Source of the DNA: Lawsonibacter hominis
GTDB taxonomy: Bacteria; Bacillota; Clostridia; Oscillospirales; Oscillospiraceae
Direction of reading: 5' to 3'
Assembly: GCF_014287895.1 (NCBI RefSeq)
Contig: NZ_JACOPP010000006.1
Span: forward strand, 1-64,000
Length of the DNA stretch: 64,000 bases
Shown: positions 45,297 through 54,744 of the stretch, piece by piece
Numbering within the stretch: the stretch's first letter is position 1
Layout of the letters: each line of letters opens with the position of its first letter
Position numbers and translations under genes: made by a program
Notes under the pieces: model-generated
Databases searched by the model: none
What the model was told of the DNA's origin: nothing
What the model saw: the letters and a program-made list of their open reading frames with translations, nothing else

Positions 45297-47174
45297 ATGG
45301 TGGGACTATGGCGGCCCTTGGCGGCCCTTGTGCTGGCGGGACTTTTGGGGTGGACGGCGGCCGCCCCGGCGCGGACGGCGGGAGCGGACGCTGCGGCAGA
45401 GGAATTCCGGGCGGTGTGGGTGGCTACGGTGTACAACCTGGATTACCCGGCCAAGGCCACCACGGACCCTGCGGCGCTGAAGCGGCAGGCCGACGAAATC
45501 CTGCGGGGCTGCGCGGATATGGGGATGAATGCGGTCATCCTCCAGGTGCGTCCCTCCTGCGACGCCCTGTACCCCTCGCGGCTGTTCCCCTGGAGCCGTT
45601 ATCTGACCGGACGGCAGGGGACCGCGCCGGCGGAGGGGTTCGATCCCCTGGCCTATTGGGTGGAGCAGGCCCACGCGCTGGGACTGGAGCTTCACGCCTG
45701 GATCAACCCCTTTCGGGTGACCAAGGCCGGGGCGGAGGAGCTGGCCGCCCTGTCGGCAGACCACCCGGCCGTCCTCCATCCGGAATGGGTGGCGGAACAT
45801 GACGGCAACTACTACCTGGACCCCGGCCTGCCGGAGGTGCGGGAACTGGTGGTCCAGGGGGCGGAGGAGCTGGCCCGCAATTACGATGTGGACGGGATCC
45901 ATCTGGACGACTATTTCTACCCCGGTTCCGACTTTGACGATGCCGCCGCCTTTGACCGCTACGGCGGAAGCTTTTCCAATGTGGGGGACTGGCGGCGTGA
46001 GAACGTAAACCAGTTGGTAAAGGCGCTGGGGGAGCGGCTGCATGCCATCCGGCCTGAGCTGGCCTACGGCATCAGCCCTTCCGGCGTGTGGGCGGACAGC
46101 CGGAGCATCCCCGGGGGCTCCCGTACCACCGGGGGATATGAGAGCTATTACGCCGCCTACGCCGACAGCCGGAAGTGGGTGAAGGAGGGCTGGATCGACT
46201 ACATCTGTCCCCAGATCTACTGGTACATTGGACACAAGACGATGGATTATGCGGCGATTGCCCGCTGGTGGGCGGATACGGTAGAGGGGACAGGAGTTTC
46301 CCTTTACATAGGCATGGCGGACTATCAGGCGGGAAAAAGCGATCCGGCCGATCCGTGGTACGGTACGGCGGCCATCCAGGCGCAGCTGGCGCTGAACGAC
46401 ACGCTGCCCCAAGTGGCGGGGGAGGTCCACTTCCGCTACCGGCTCATCGCGTCCAACGATGCCTTGAGCGCCCTTTACCGGGAGACCTACCAGAGGGTGC
46501 AATCCCCTGTGACGGAACCCACACCGGCGCCGACCGCAGCCGTGCCCACCCCTGTGCCCACGCCTGAGCCGTCTGGCTCGCTCCGTCTGGACACATCCGG
46601 CAAGGGGGCCTACATCCAGGGCAGCGGCGGCCTGTTTCGACCGGATGACGCCCTGACTCGAGCTGAGGCGGTGGCCCTGTTGGCCCGCCTCAGCAAAGAT
46701 GAGCAAGGGAACTTGCTTTACAATGAAGCGGAGACCGCGAGCGGATTTCCCGACGTGGACGCCGATGCGTGGTATGCCCCTTATGTGGCCTTTGCCCGCG
46801 CTTGGGGCGTAGCCGGCGGCTACCCGGACGGCACCTTCCGTCCGGAGTCGCCGGTGAGCCGGGCGGAACTGGTGAAGCTGCTCTGCGCCTATTTTGATCG
46901 GCCGGGCGCGGCAGGGGAAACCTCCTTTCCCGATGTGCCGGCCGGTCATTGGGCGGCGGACGCCATCGCTTATGCGGCCGCGCAGGGCTGGATCTCCGGT
47001 TATCCAGACGGCTCCTTCCAGCCGGAGCAGACCGTGACGCGTGCGGAGACGGTCAAGATATTGAACCGGGCGCTGGGGCGTCCGGCGGCCGAGCAGGCGG
47101 AACCGGAGACCCTTTTTTCGGATGTCCCCCAGACCCACTGGGCCCGCGCGGAGATCCTGGCGGCGGCCCAGTAA
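45297..47174 (+). CDS. DigH-like glycosyl hydrolase with SLH domains
   Basis: This 625-residue secreted protein has a signal peptide (LAALVLAGLLGWTAAAPA). Residues about 35-400 are a GH10-like (DUF187/GHL10) TIM barrel: EEFRAVWVATVYNLDYPAK, VDGIHLDDYFYPG and YGISPSGVWADS. Relatives such as E. coli DigH cut denuded glycan strands in peptidoglycan. A Pro/Thr linker leads to three SLH repeats (for example VAGGYPDGTFRPESPVSRAE) that attach to the cell wall. GAGGAG lies eight bases before the ATG at 45297; an ATG at 45291 is too close to it. Confidence 0.9.
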   Translation: MVGLWRPLAALVLAGLLGWTAAAPARTAGADAAAEEFRAVWVATVYNLDYPAKATTDPAALKRQADEILRGCADMGMNAVILQVRPSCDALYPSRLFPWSRYLTGRQGTAPAEGFDPLAYWVEQAHALGLELHAWINPFRVTKAGAEELAALSADHPAVLHPEWVAEHDGNYYLDPGLPEVRELVVQGAEELARNYDVDGIHLDDYFYPGSDFDDAAAFDRYGGSFSNVGDWRRENVNQLVKALGERLHAIRPELAYGISPSGVWADSRSIPGGSRTTGGYESYYAAYADSRKWVKEGWIDYICPQIYWYIGHKTMDYAAIARWWADTVEGTGVSLYIGMADYQAGKSDPADPWYGTAAIQAQLALNDTLPQVAGEVHFRYRLIASNDALSALYRETYQRVQSPVTEPTPAPTAAVPTPVPTPEPSGSLRLDTSGKGAYIQGSGGLFRPDDALTRAEAVALLARLSKDEQGNLLYNEAETASGFPDVDADAWYAPYVAFARAWGVAGGYPDGTFRPESPVSRAELVKLLCAYFDRPGAAGETSFPDVPAGHWAADAIAYAAAQGWISGYPDGSFQPEQTVTRAETVKILNRALGRPAAEQAEPETLFSDVPQTHWARAEILAAAQ

Positions 47175-47550
47175 AAAGGAGCCGCTGCAGGAGGGAACGT
47201 TTGCAGCGTTCCCCTCACGACCGCGCAGCCGCAAAACAGGAAAGTCCCCAGCGCGGATGACCGGGTGTCCGTGATTTGGATCATACCAGCTGGAGCGATC
47301 TGTTTGAGGTGTGGAGAGCGTTGCGGCCGAAGCGTATCCAGACCATATCCCTGTGACGATCCGTATCCCGCTCAAAATTTTAAGGTATTACCGCATCATT
47401 CAACGCGTGCGGACCGGCGCGAAAATTTGTGCCGCAAAAAGGCGCAAAACCGCAGGAATGCTTTTTGTATTACAAGGTTTTGCAACGCATTTGTGGGGCA
47501 AATTGGCCGCCAAGACGTGTGTGGGGAATTGTGCGGTGATGCCTTAAACA
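47175..47550. other. Non-coding region between DigH-like gene and iclR
   Basis: A short hairpin GGGAACG-TTTGCAG-CGTTCCC lies just after the glycosidase stop and may terminate it. From about 47370 to 47545 the sequence is more AT-rich than its surroundings, and only short chance frames exist. I see no tRNA or recognised RNA; it may be a decayed insertion. Confidence 0.5.
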
Positions 47551-47604
47551 AATGCCGAGGCGGAACACCCCTGAAAAAGGAGTTGCTCCGCCTCGGCATT
47601 TTTA
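47551..47604. terminator. Strong terminator with 14-bp stem
   Basis: AATGCCGAGGCGGA pairs with TCCGCCTCGGCATT across a 22-base loop and is followed by TTTT on the plus strand and TTTGTTT on the minus strand. It could serve the iclR gene, whose stop is 150 bases away, or the region to its left. Confidence 0.8.
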
Positions 47605-47746
47605 TGGGCGTCGGTTTTGCAGCGCGCCTTTTGGCGTCTTGCGTCCGCAGGGCGTTCTGCAGCTCCCGAGCGCGCGGCGTACGGACGGGGCCCAAGCTCC
47701 GGGAGGGATGGACGGAAAAACGGGCGCGCACGCCCTGCGCGGCCTC

Positions 47747-48529
47747 CTATTCTTCCCGGCAGGCGTAAAGGGCTTTGGAGATCTGTTCCGAAGCCTCCCG
47801 CAGGGCGGGGAGATATTTGAGAAGGGTTTTAGGATCCTCGACGCCGATAAAGCCGCTGAAGGACAGGGCGGCGATAATGGTGCCCTGATTGTCGCGCACC
47901 GGCACCGCGATACATGAGCCGTTGGCCGAAGATTCCCTGTCGTCAAAGGCATATCCCTGCCGGGCGACCAGGCGCAGCTCGTTCCAAAAATGTTCCGGAT
48001 CTGCGATCGTGTTGGGCGTAAACGTTTGGAACGGCGTGGATTCCAAAAGCATGTCCACGATGGGAATGGGCAGTTCGGAAAGCAGGACCTTCCCGCCCGC
48101 ACAGGCATAGAACGGCATGGCGGAGTTGAGCGGGACCACATAGTCCACAAGATTTTTTGTGCGGGACTGCTGGAGGATAAAGCATTCTGCGCCGTCCCGC
48201 ACCGTCAGATTCATGGCCTGCATCCATTCTTCCGTATAGCGGTTCATGATAAACGCGGAAACGTCCTTCAGCGCCAGATACAGATTGTTTTTTTCTGTGA
48301 CAAAGCTGATTTTCTCTCCGGGAATATAGCGACCGTCGGTAAACTGGAATGCCCATCCCGATTTTTCGAGGGTCTTCAGGATGCGAAAGGCCGTGGAGGG
48401 ATTCAGTTCGCAGAGTTTTGCAATTTCGTTCACGCCGAGACGCTCGCGCCGGGCACGCAGCAGATCCAGAACAGCCAGGGCTCGCTCCACCATTTTGATG
48501 GTTTCAACATTCTTACTCTGATTTTCCAA
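47747..48529 (-). CDS. IclR-family transcriptional regulator
   Basis: This protein of about 260 residues has an N-terminal winged helix (MVERALAVLDLLRARRERLGVNEIAKLCELNPSTAFRILKTLEKSG-type, residues about 12-60) and a C-terminal IclR effector domain (MPFYACAGGKVLLSELP, CIAVPVRDNQGTIIAALSFSG). I chose a TTG at 48529 because GGGGG lies seven bases upstream and the length is then standard; the frame extends to 48598. It is divergent from the DHDPS-FAD-ABC operon and very likely controls it through the palindrome at 48886-48905. Confidence 0.93.
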   Translation of the reverse strand: MENQSKNVETIKMVERALAVLDLLRARRERLGVNEIAKLCELNPSTAFRILKTLEKSGWAFQFTDGRYIPGEKISFVTEKNNLYLALKDVSAFIMNRYTEEWMQAMNLTVRDGAECFILQQSRTKNLVDYVVPLNSAMPFYACAGGKVLLSELPIPIVDMLLESTPFQTFTPNTIADPEHFWNELRLVARQGYAFDDRESSANGSCIAVPVRDNQGTIIAALSFSGFIGVEDPKTLLKYLPALREASEQISKALYACREE

Positions 48530-48853
48530 AATGATGACCCCCACATATTTTTCTACGCTTCCAGGTGCAGCAAAGGTCCTGCACGGTACTGCAATCAAAA
48601 TCGGAATAATAATTTCGAGAATGGAACGGAGTGACTTCTTTCTATGATTTACTATACTGTATCCGGCGCTTTTTTGTCAATATTGAAAGGAGAGAAATCA
48701 TAAAATTGGTAGGATATCCAACAGGAAGGAGGGATTTGAGCTAAAAGTATGGCGGAAATGTTACAGACAGAGGTTTGGTTGTGTATTATGCCGGTTTTCA
48801 ATTGTACTGTTTGGATAAATATAACAAAAACGACTGGGCGGCTGGATTCTGCC
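48530..48853. other. AT-rich divergent control region
   Basis: The stretch between iclR and the catabolic operon is noticeably AT-rich. Apart from the iclR leader and the promoter and operator listed separately, no gene or RNA is recognised. Confidence 0.5.
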
Positions 48854-48905
48854 TTGCATTTTGATTTTCGTTGTGCAATAATTAAATCGGAATAGATATT
48901 CCGAT
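48854..48905 (+). promoter_or_regulatory. Promoter and IclR-type operator of the catabolic operon
   Basis: The promoter is TTGCAT (48854-48859), 17 bases, AATAAT (48877-48882). A 20-base palindrome ATCGGAATA-GA-TATTCCGAT (48886-48905) covers the predicted transcription start. Its CGGAATA/TATTCCG arms resemble the TGGAAAT/ATTTCCA arms bound by IclR proteins. Its position implies repression until an inducer binds. Confidence 0.75.
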
Positions 48906-48937
48906 AAAATATTTTGCGATCAAAAGGAGATGCAGTT

Positions 48938-49855
48938 ATGGCGAGAGAAAAGCTCAGCGGGATCTATATTCCGGTCGTAACCCCCTTTCACAGGGATGAA
49001 TCCATCAACTTCAGCGCCATTAAGGAGATCACCAGGTTTTTGGCGGACAACGGAGTCACCGGTATCATTCCCTCCGGCAGCACCGGGGAAATGATCGCAT
49101 TGACCAAGGAAGAGCAGATCGCGGTCAACAAGGCGTATATCGAAGCCGGCCATGACAATGGGATCAAGGTGGTCGCATCCACCGGCGCCTATCGCACCTG
49201 CGACGTGGTGGAGTTATCCAAAGCGGCCGAGTCTGACGGAGCGGACGGCATTATGGCGGTCACGCCCTGGTACATGGGACCCAACGAGAAGGAGCTTCTG
49301 GTCCACTACAAAACGATCCACGATGCGATCAGCATCCCCGTGATGCTGTATCACAACCCCTACTATTCCACTGTGCTGATGAGCGACAAGTTCATGGCAA
49401 AGCTGTATCTGGAAGGCTGCATCGACGCGGTCAAGGAGCGCCAGGCCGACGTGTTCCGCCAGCAGGACCTGCGCCACCTCACGGACGACAACTTCGCGAT
49501 CTTCTACGGCTACGACGTCTGTCCCGTGGAGACCCTGTGCTGCTGGACCGACGGCTGGGTGTGCGGCACCGGCAATCTGTTCCCCAAGGAGAACGCCGAG
49601 GTCTACAAGCTGGCGAAGGGGAAGAAGGTGGAGCAGGCCATGAAGGCGCACACCGAGCTGGTACGCCCCTACCTGCATCTGTTTTCCGAGCCGGATTCCA
49701 ACGGCGACGTGCTCTGGCTCCAGATCATCAAGGAGGGCCTGAAGCTGCGGGGCATCGACGCGGGCTACTGCCGCAGGCCGGTGCTCTCCGAGCTGCCGGA
49801 GGAGACGCTCAAGCGCCTGAAGGACACCCTGAAGCATTACGGCTACCTGGACTGA
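48938..49855 (+). CDS. DHDPS/N-acetylneuraminate lyase family aldolase
   Basis: This 305-residue (beta/alpha)8 enzyme has the class I aldolase signatures of the DapA/NanA family: IYIPVVTPFHRDESINF, IPSGSTGEMIALTKEEQ, the catalytic Tyr in YHNPYYS and the Schiff-base Lys166 in DAVKER. Members cleave or form 2-oxo acids such as sialic acid, 2-keto-3-deoxy sugars or hydroxyproline products. It is first in an operon with an FAD oxidoreductase and a sugar-type ABC importer and under an IclR regulator, so it is catabolic, not lysine biosynthetic. The substrate is unknown. Confidence 0.9.
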   Translation: MAREKLSGIYIPVVTPFHRDESINFSAIKEITRFLADNGVTGIIPSGSTGEMIALTKEEQIAVNKAYIEAGHDNGIKVVASTGAYRTCDVVELSKAAESDGADGIMAVTPWYMGPNEKELLVHYKTIHDAISIPVMLYHNPYYSTVLMSDKFMAKLYLEGCIDAVKERQADVFRQQDLRHLTDDNFAIFYGYDVCPVETLCCWTDGWVCGTGNLFPKENAEVYKLAKGKKVEQAMKAHTELVRPYLHLFSEPDSNGDVLWLQIIKEGLKLRGIDAGYCRRPVLSELPEETLKRLKDTLKHYGYLD

Positions 49856-49941
49856 CGTACCATGACGCACGGCCTTGTTTCTAAGCGGCTCCGCTCAATA
49901 GCGGGAAATAAGGCCCGGCCTTAGGAAGGAGACATGGCGAC

Positions 49942-51285
49942 ATGAACCAAAAAACGTTTGACGTGATCGTGGCCGGCGGCGGCACCGCAGGCGCGATCGC
50001 GGGGCTGGCCGCCGCCAGGAACGGCGCCAGGACCCTGATCGTGGAAAAGAACCGGTGCTTGGGCGGGCAGTTTACAGCGGGTATGATGGGCGCGTGGGTC
50101 GGCTTCAGCGATAAACTGCACCGCTGTGTCGGCGGCATCGCCTGGGAGCTGCGCAACGTCCTCAACGAGCTGGGCGCCGTTGTTGACGAGGACCCGGAAA
50201 CGGATGTATGCTACCTGTATGATACGGAGGTCGCAAAGGTGGTCTTGGCCGACCTGGCGGCCCGGGAGCCCAATCTGACCACGTATCTCAACACGCAGAT
50301 CGTGGACGTCCTGCAGGTGGGCGATACCCTGAGCGGACTGGTCATCCTGTCTGAAATGGAATTGATGGAGGTCCGTGCCGAGATGATCGTGGACTGCACG
50401 GGTGACGCAGCCGTGGCCGCGAAGGCCGGGGTCCCCTGTGAGATCCGTCCCAAGAAAGAGATTCAGCCCATGAGCCTGGTGGGGAAAATGTCCGGCGTGG
50501 ATCTGGCGCGGGTCAAGGCGTATTATAAAGAGCATCCGCCCGTAAAAGATCACATGGTGGCCCCCTCGTGGCGGGAGTTCAAAACGTTCCCCGGCTTTAT
50601 GCACTATGGCTTCATGGACATGCTGGAGGGCGTGGAGCTTCCGCCTCATTTGGAATATCTGCGCAGCTGGTTCGGCACCTTCATGTCCTCTCCCAACGAA
50701 GGCGAGATTACCATCAACTGCTCCGGTGCGATCGCCTCCCACAGCATCGAGGGCTTTGAGGAAAAAACCAGGCAGGAGAACTTTTCGCAAAAATGTCTGT
50801 ACGATGTGGCCGAAGCGCTGAAACGGTATGTGCCGGGATTTGAAAACGCTTATCTCAGCGCCATATCCGGCTTCCTGGGCGTGCGGGAGAGCCGCAGGGT
50901 CCTCGGCGACTACAAGGTGACGATGGATGACTTCATGGCCGCACGGGACTTTGAGGACAGCATAGGACGTGGCGCCATGCCCGCCGGCTATCACACGGCG
51001 GACGGCGTGACCATGATCGTGTACAATCTGGAGCCCGGCAAGTCCATGACCATCCCTTATCGGTGCATGGTGGCCAAGGGCAAAGAGAATCTGCTGGTCG
51101 CGGGCCGCTGCGCCTCCTATGAGATCGAGGTGGCCAACTGCATTCGCTGTATGCCTCAGTGCATGGCCATGGGCGAGGCGGCCGGCACGGCCGCGGCGCT
51201 TGCTGTGAAACACAGCGTGACCGCCCGGAGAATCGACGTTGGGGAGCTTCAGAAAATTTTAAAGGACAACGGCGGCATCCTTTGA
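49942..51285 (+). CDS. FAD-dependent oxidoreductase
   Basis: This 447-residue flavoprotein opens with the FAD-binding Rossmann motif DVIVAGGGTAGAIAGLAAARNG. The Glu of LIVEKNRCLGGQFTAGMM binds the ribose, and the second FAD block is VAGRCASYEIEVANCIRCMP. It belongs to the broad FAD_oxidored/GIDA-like group often found in carbohydrate and sugar-acid operons. It probably oxidises or reduces the imported compound before or after aldolase cleavage. AAGGAGA precedes the ATG; a nearer ATG is immediately followed by a stop in its frame. Confidence 0.88.
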   Translation: MNQKTFDVIVAGGGTAGAIAGLAAARNGARTLIVEKNRCLGGQFTAGMMGAWVGFSDKLHRCVGGIAWELRNVLNELGAVVDEDPETDVCYLYDTEVAKVVLADLAAREPNLTTYLNTQIVDVLQVGDTLSGLVILSEMELMEVRAEMIVDCTGDAAVAAKAGVPCEIRPKKEIQPMSLVGKMSGVDLARVKAYYKEHPPVKDHMVAPSWREFKTFPGFMHYGFMDMLEGVELPPHLEYLRSWFGTFMSSPNEGEITINCSGAIASHSIEGFEEKTRQENFSQKCLYDVAEALKRYVPGFENAYLSAISGFLGVRESRRVLGDYKVTMDDFMAARDFEDSIGRGAMPAGYHTADGVTMIVYNLEPGKSMTIPYRCMVAKGKENLLVAGRCASYEIEVANCIRCMPQCMAMGEAAGTAAALAVKHSVTARRIDVGELQKILKDNGGIL

Positions 51286-51344
51286 TCCCGCAGTGTTTGT
51301 ACCCTCTGGACAAAATTTGCATGAGACAGGAAAGGAGAACTACA

Positions 51345-52727
51345 ATGACGAAGAAGCTCACATCCCTGCTGCTGGCCGTTGTTCTCGTGGCACTCACGCT
51401 GACCGCCTGCGGACCGGAGAGCGCCGACCCTCCTGTATCCGAAAAACCAGAAGACCTGTCTTCGGCGCAGACGCCGGACGCCTCCGCCGACAGCGCTTCC
51501 TATGAGGGACAAAACCTTGTGATCTGGACAAACCTGACCGCCGATGCGCAGTATGAGGTGCTCAACAAGCAGTTCAACGAGCTGGGGGCGGAGCTGGGCG
51601 TCACGGTCACGGTGGAGAAGGTCTCCTTCAATGAGATGTACGGAAAGCTTGCCACCGCGGTCTCTTCCGGCGATGTGCCCGACATCATGCACACCAACTT
51701 CGGCGGCACGGCGTACCTGTACGAAACCGAAAGCATCATGCCCATGGACGACGTCATCAACGACATTGGGGCCGGCGATTTTTCCGACGCGTATCTCAGG
51801 GTGCTCACCGGAAAGGACGGAAAGATCTACGGACTGCCCGACTGGGCCATGCATACCTCCGTATGGTACCGCAAGGACCTGTTTGCGGAGAAGAACCTGA
51901 AGGTACCCACCACTTGGGCGGAATTTTTAACCACCGCGGAGGCCCTCAACAGCGACGGGATGAAGGGCTTCAACGTGCCGTTGGACAGCGTGCAGGTCGC
52001 GGCACAGACCTTCTATGAGATGATGTGCTCCGCGGGGGTCTACTTTATCGATCCCGAGACCGGCGAGTACTGCTTCGATGAAGAGAAGGAAAAGGCCGTT
52101 GAGGTCATCGATTATCTGGTGGAGCTGTACCGGAAGGCATCTCCCGCCGGTTCCCTGGCATGGTCCTGGGGCGATTACCGCAACGCCCTGTCCGTAACGG
52201 GCACGGTGGCGATGTCGCTGGATATGGGCGCGGTTATCGGCAACGCCCAGAGCAACGCGCCGGAGATGGTGGAAAAGCTCGGCTGCTTTGATTTCCCCGG
52301 TGTGGATGGGAATAAGGCCGCATCCTTCGGCTCCGGTTACTGCTTTGTGGCGGTACCCCAGACCGACGATGCCCGCAGCGCCCTGGTCCACGATTTCCTG
52401 ACGGCGCTCTATACCCCGGAACGCGCGGCGGAGCGCGCGCTGTCCCGTCCGATGTTTGCCTTCCCGTCCTACAAGCCCGCCTTTGAGCGATACAGGGCCA
52501 GCGACAAGGTCGCGCTCTTTCAGGATGAGGTCAACTACATCCTGGACGCCTATGAAAACGGCGCCTGGTACTGGTACGGGATGGAGGCCGGTCTGAACGG
52601 CCTGTCCGCCTACATCGAATCCACGGGGATCTTCGGCGAGGCGCTTCAGGGCGCGTGCGACGGTACTTACACCGCAGAGCAGGCATACGACCTGATCAAC
52701 GAAGATCTGATGAGTTATGAAAGCTAG
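51345..52727 (+). CDS. ABC transporter sugar-type substrate-binding lipoprotein
   Basis: This 460-residue protein has a lipoprotein signal (LLAVVLVALTLTACG, lipobox LTAC). The mature part is a family 1 extracellular solute-binding protein: NLVIWTNLTADAQYEVLNKQF and a FYEMMCSAGVYFI...DYLVELYRKA core. Family 1 proteins bind oligosaccharides, glycerol phosphate or sugar acids. AAAGGAG precedes the ATG at 51345. It is followed by two permease genes of the same class. Confidence 0.93.
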   Translation: MTKKLTSLLLAVVLVALTLTACGPESADPPVSEKPEDLSSAQTPDASADSASYEGQNLVIWTNLTADAQYEVLNKQFNELGAELGVTVTVEKVSFNEMYGKLATAVSSGDVPDIMHTNFGGTAYLYETESIMPMDDVINDIGAGDFSDAYLRVLTGKDGKIYGLPDWAMHTSVWYRKDLFAEKNLKVPTTWAEFLTTAEALNSDGMKGFNVPLDSVQVAAQTFYEMMCSAGVYFIDPETGEYCFDEEKEKAVEVIDYLVELYRKASPAGSLAWSWGDYRNALSVTGTVAMSLDMGAVIGNAQSNAPEMVEKLGCFDFPGVDGNKAASFGSGYCFVAVPQTDDARSALVHDFLTALYTPERAAERALSRPMFAFPSYKPAFERYRASDKVALFQDEVNYILDAYENGAWYWYGMEAGLNGLSAYIESTGIFGEALQGACDGTYTAEQAYDLINEDLMSYES

Positions 52728-52877
52728 ACCGGTGCTCCGATGCAGCGGATGGAGAAAGAGCGTGGTGACCCCGCGCTCTTTCTCCCGCCGGCCGTTTTCC
52801 ACGGAAGGCATCCAAGGCTTGCGCGTCGGGACGCGGATCGGATGCCGGCGCCCGCTGTATGGGGAGGGGAAGGAACG

Positions 52878-53795
52878 ATGAGACGTGGACCGGCATTGAA
52901 AAGGAGCAGGCTTCTGGGAAGCTATGACAGAAGGCACAAACTGATCGGTCTGGCGTTTTCCCTCCCCGCCATTCTGTTTTTGATCCTGTTTGTGGTCTAT
53001 CCGGTTTGCTACAACGTCTGGCTGAGCTTTACCAATACGTCGCTGATCAAAAAGACCAGCGAGTTTATCTGGCTGGACAATTATGTAAGGCTGTTTGACA
53101 ATCAATTGTTCTGGAAGTACTTCTGGAATACCTGCAAATGGACCTTCTGGTCGGTGCTGGGGCAGCTTGCCCTGGGGCTGGGAATCGCGCTGCTGATCGC
53201 GCGGCCCATGAAGGGCGGTACTGCGCTCAGAAGCTTTTTGCTGATCCCCTACGTCGTGCCCGCCATCACGCTGGCCCTTGTTTCCAGGTGGATGCTCAAC
53301 AACGAGTACGGCATCATCAGCCATTGGCTTCAGCAGGCGGGGTGGCTGCAGGAGGGACAGTCCCTGCTGGCCATGCAGGGCTCCGCCATGTGGGTGGTGG
53401 TCATCCTCAACATCTGGCGCTCCTACCCCTTTCCCATGCTGATCTACTGGGCGGCCCTCAAGGGGATCGATAAAGGAATCTATGAGGCGGCCAGCGTGGA
53501 CGGAGCCACAAAGTGGCAATGTTTCTGCTATATTACACTGCCGGAGCTGAAAAATACGACCATCGTTCTGGTGGTGCTGCGTACCATCTGGACCGCAACC
53601 TATTACGACCTGATCTATATGGTCACCGGCGGCGGGCCCACCGGATCCACCACCACGCTGCCGATCCTGATCTATCAGGCGTCCTTTGGAAAGTATCAGG
53701 TGGGATACGGCGCGGCGATCTCCATGGTGCTGGGAGTGCTGATGTTCGTCTGCATCATCTTTTATGTGACAAAATCCGGTGTTGCGGAAGACTGA
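52878..53795 (+). CDS. ABC transporter permease (MalF-type)
   Basis: This 305-residue inner-membrane protein has six membrane segments. The EAA loop that docks the ATPase is EAASVDGATKWQCFCYITLP. The ATG at 52878 follows GGAAGGAAC; the longer frame from 52740 encodes a Pro/Arg-rich, unlikely extension. It pairs with the MalG-type permease downstream. Confidence 0.93.
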   Translation: MRRGPALKRSRLLGSYDRRHKLIGLAFSLPAILFLILFVVYPVCYNVWLSFTNTSLIKKTSEFIWLDNYVRLFDNQLFWKYFWNTCKWTFWSVLGQLALGLGIALLIARPMKGGTALRSFLLIPYVVPAITLALVSRWMLNNEYGIISHWLQQAGWLQEGQSLLAMQGSAMWVVVILNIWRSYPFPMLIYWAALKGIDKGIYEAASVDGATKWQCFCYITLPELKNTTIVLVVLRTIWTATYYDLIYMVTGGGPTGSTTTLPILIYQASFGKYQVGYGAAISMVLGVLMFVCIIFYVTKSGVAED

Positions 53796-53810
53796 AAGGA
53801 GAAGGGCTGC

Positions 53811-54656
53811 ATGACAACGAACGTTCGGAAAAACAAGATCATCACAGGCGTTTTTGTCGCCGTTCTCATTGTCCTTCTCCTCGTCATGGTCGCGCTGCCG
53901 CTGCTGTGGATGGTCGTCAGTTCCTTCAAGCCTGGAGAGGAGCTTTTTACCATCCCTCCGGAGATACTGCCCCAAAAGTGGTCGCTGGAATGGTATATCC
54001 AGGCCTTCCAAAACAAGGCGGTGATCCATTACTGCGTCAACAGCCTGTATATCGCCTGCGTGGTCATGGTGATCGACATGATCGTGGGCTCCTTGACGGC
54101 ATACAGTTTGACGCGCTTTCGATTCAGCGGCAGAAAGGCGATCCTGGTCAGCGTACTGGCCGCCTACTGTGTGCCGCCCATCATGCTGATGCTGCCCCTT
54201 TACAAGATCATGAACGGCTTGGGGCTGTCGGGCAGCCATTTCGGCGTGATCATCGGACATCTGACCGTCACGCTTCCGTTTTCCGTGTGGCTGCTGGTGT
54301 CGTTTTTCAAAAAGCTGCCCAGGGAGATCGACGAGGCGGCGGTCATGGACGGCGCCAACGAGTGGCAGGTTTTTGCCAAGATCGATCTGCCCCTGTGCAT
54401 CTCCGGCGTGCTCAGCACGGGGATCATGGCATTTATTATGTCATGGAACGAGTTTTTGCTCTCCAGCGTGCTGACCAATAAGGAGGAAATGAAAACGCTG
54501 ACGGTGGGCCTGTCCAACTATATCAGTTCCACCCACATTGACTGGGGCATCATCATGGCGCTGGGGACGATCACCACCGTTCCGGTCGTGATCCTGTTTG
54601 CGCTGGTGCAGAAGTATTTTGTGGAAGGAATGACCGCCGGCGCCGTCAAGGGATGA
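53811..54656 (+). CDS. ABC transporter permease (MalG-type)
   Basis: This 281-residue permease has six membrane segments and the EAA loop DEAAVMDGANEWQVFAKIDL. It ends QKYFVEGMTAGAVKG, the standard ending of MalG-type sugar permeases. It lies 15 bases after the first permease. No ATPase is encoded in the operon, so a shared MsmX-like ATPase must energise it. Confidence 0.95.
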   Translation: MTTNVRKNKIITGVFVAVLIVLLLVMVALPLLWMVVSSFKPGEELFTIPPEILPQKWSLEWYIQAFQNKAVIHYCVNSLYIACVVMVIDMIVGSLTAYSLTRFRFSGRKAILVSVLAAYCVPPIMLMLPLYKIMNGLGLSGSHFGVIIGHLTVTLPFSVWLLVSFFKKLPREIDEAAVMDGANEWQVFAKIDLPLCISGVLSTGIMAFIMSWNEFLLSSVLTNKEEMKTLTVGLSNYISSTHIDWGIIMALGTITTVPVVILFALVQKYFVEGMTAGAVKG

Positions 54657-54707
54657 GCGGGTCCGCTCCAGGCGCAATGAAAAAGCCGCCCGCCGGGCGG
54701 CTCCGCC

Positions 54708-54744
54708 AGCGGGGAACGCACATTGTGCGTTCCCCGCTACTTTT
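54708..54744 (+). terminator. Terminator of the ABC/aldolase operon
   Basis: A 14-bp stem AGCGGGGAACGCAC with a 3-base loop is followed by ACTTTTT. A second short hairpin (AGCCGCCCG/CGGGCGGCT) lies just before it. Confidence 0.85.
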
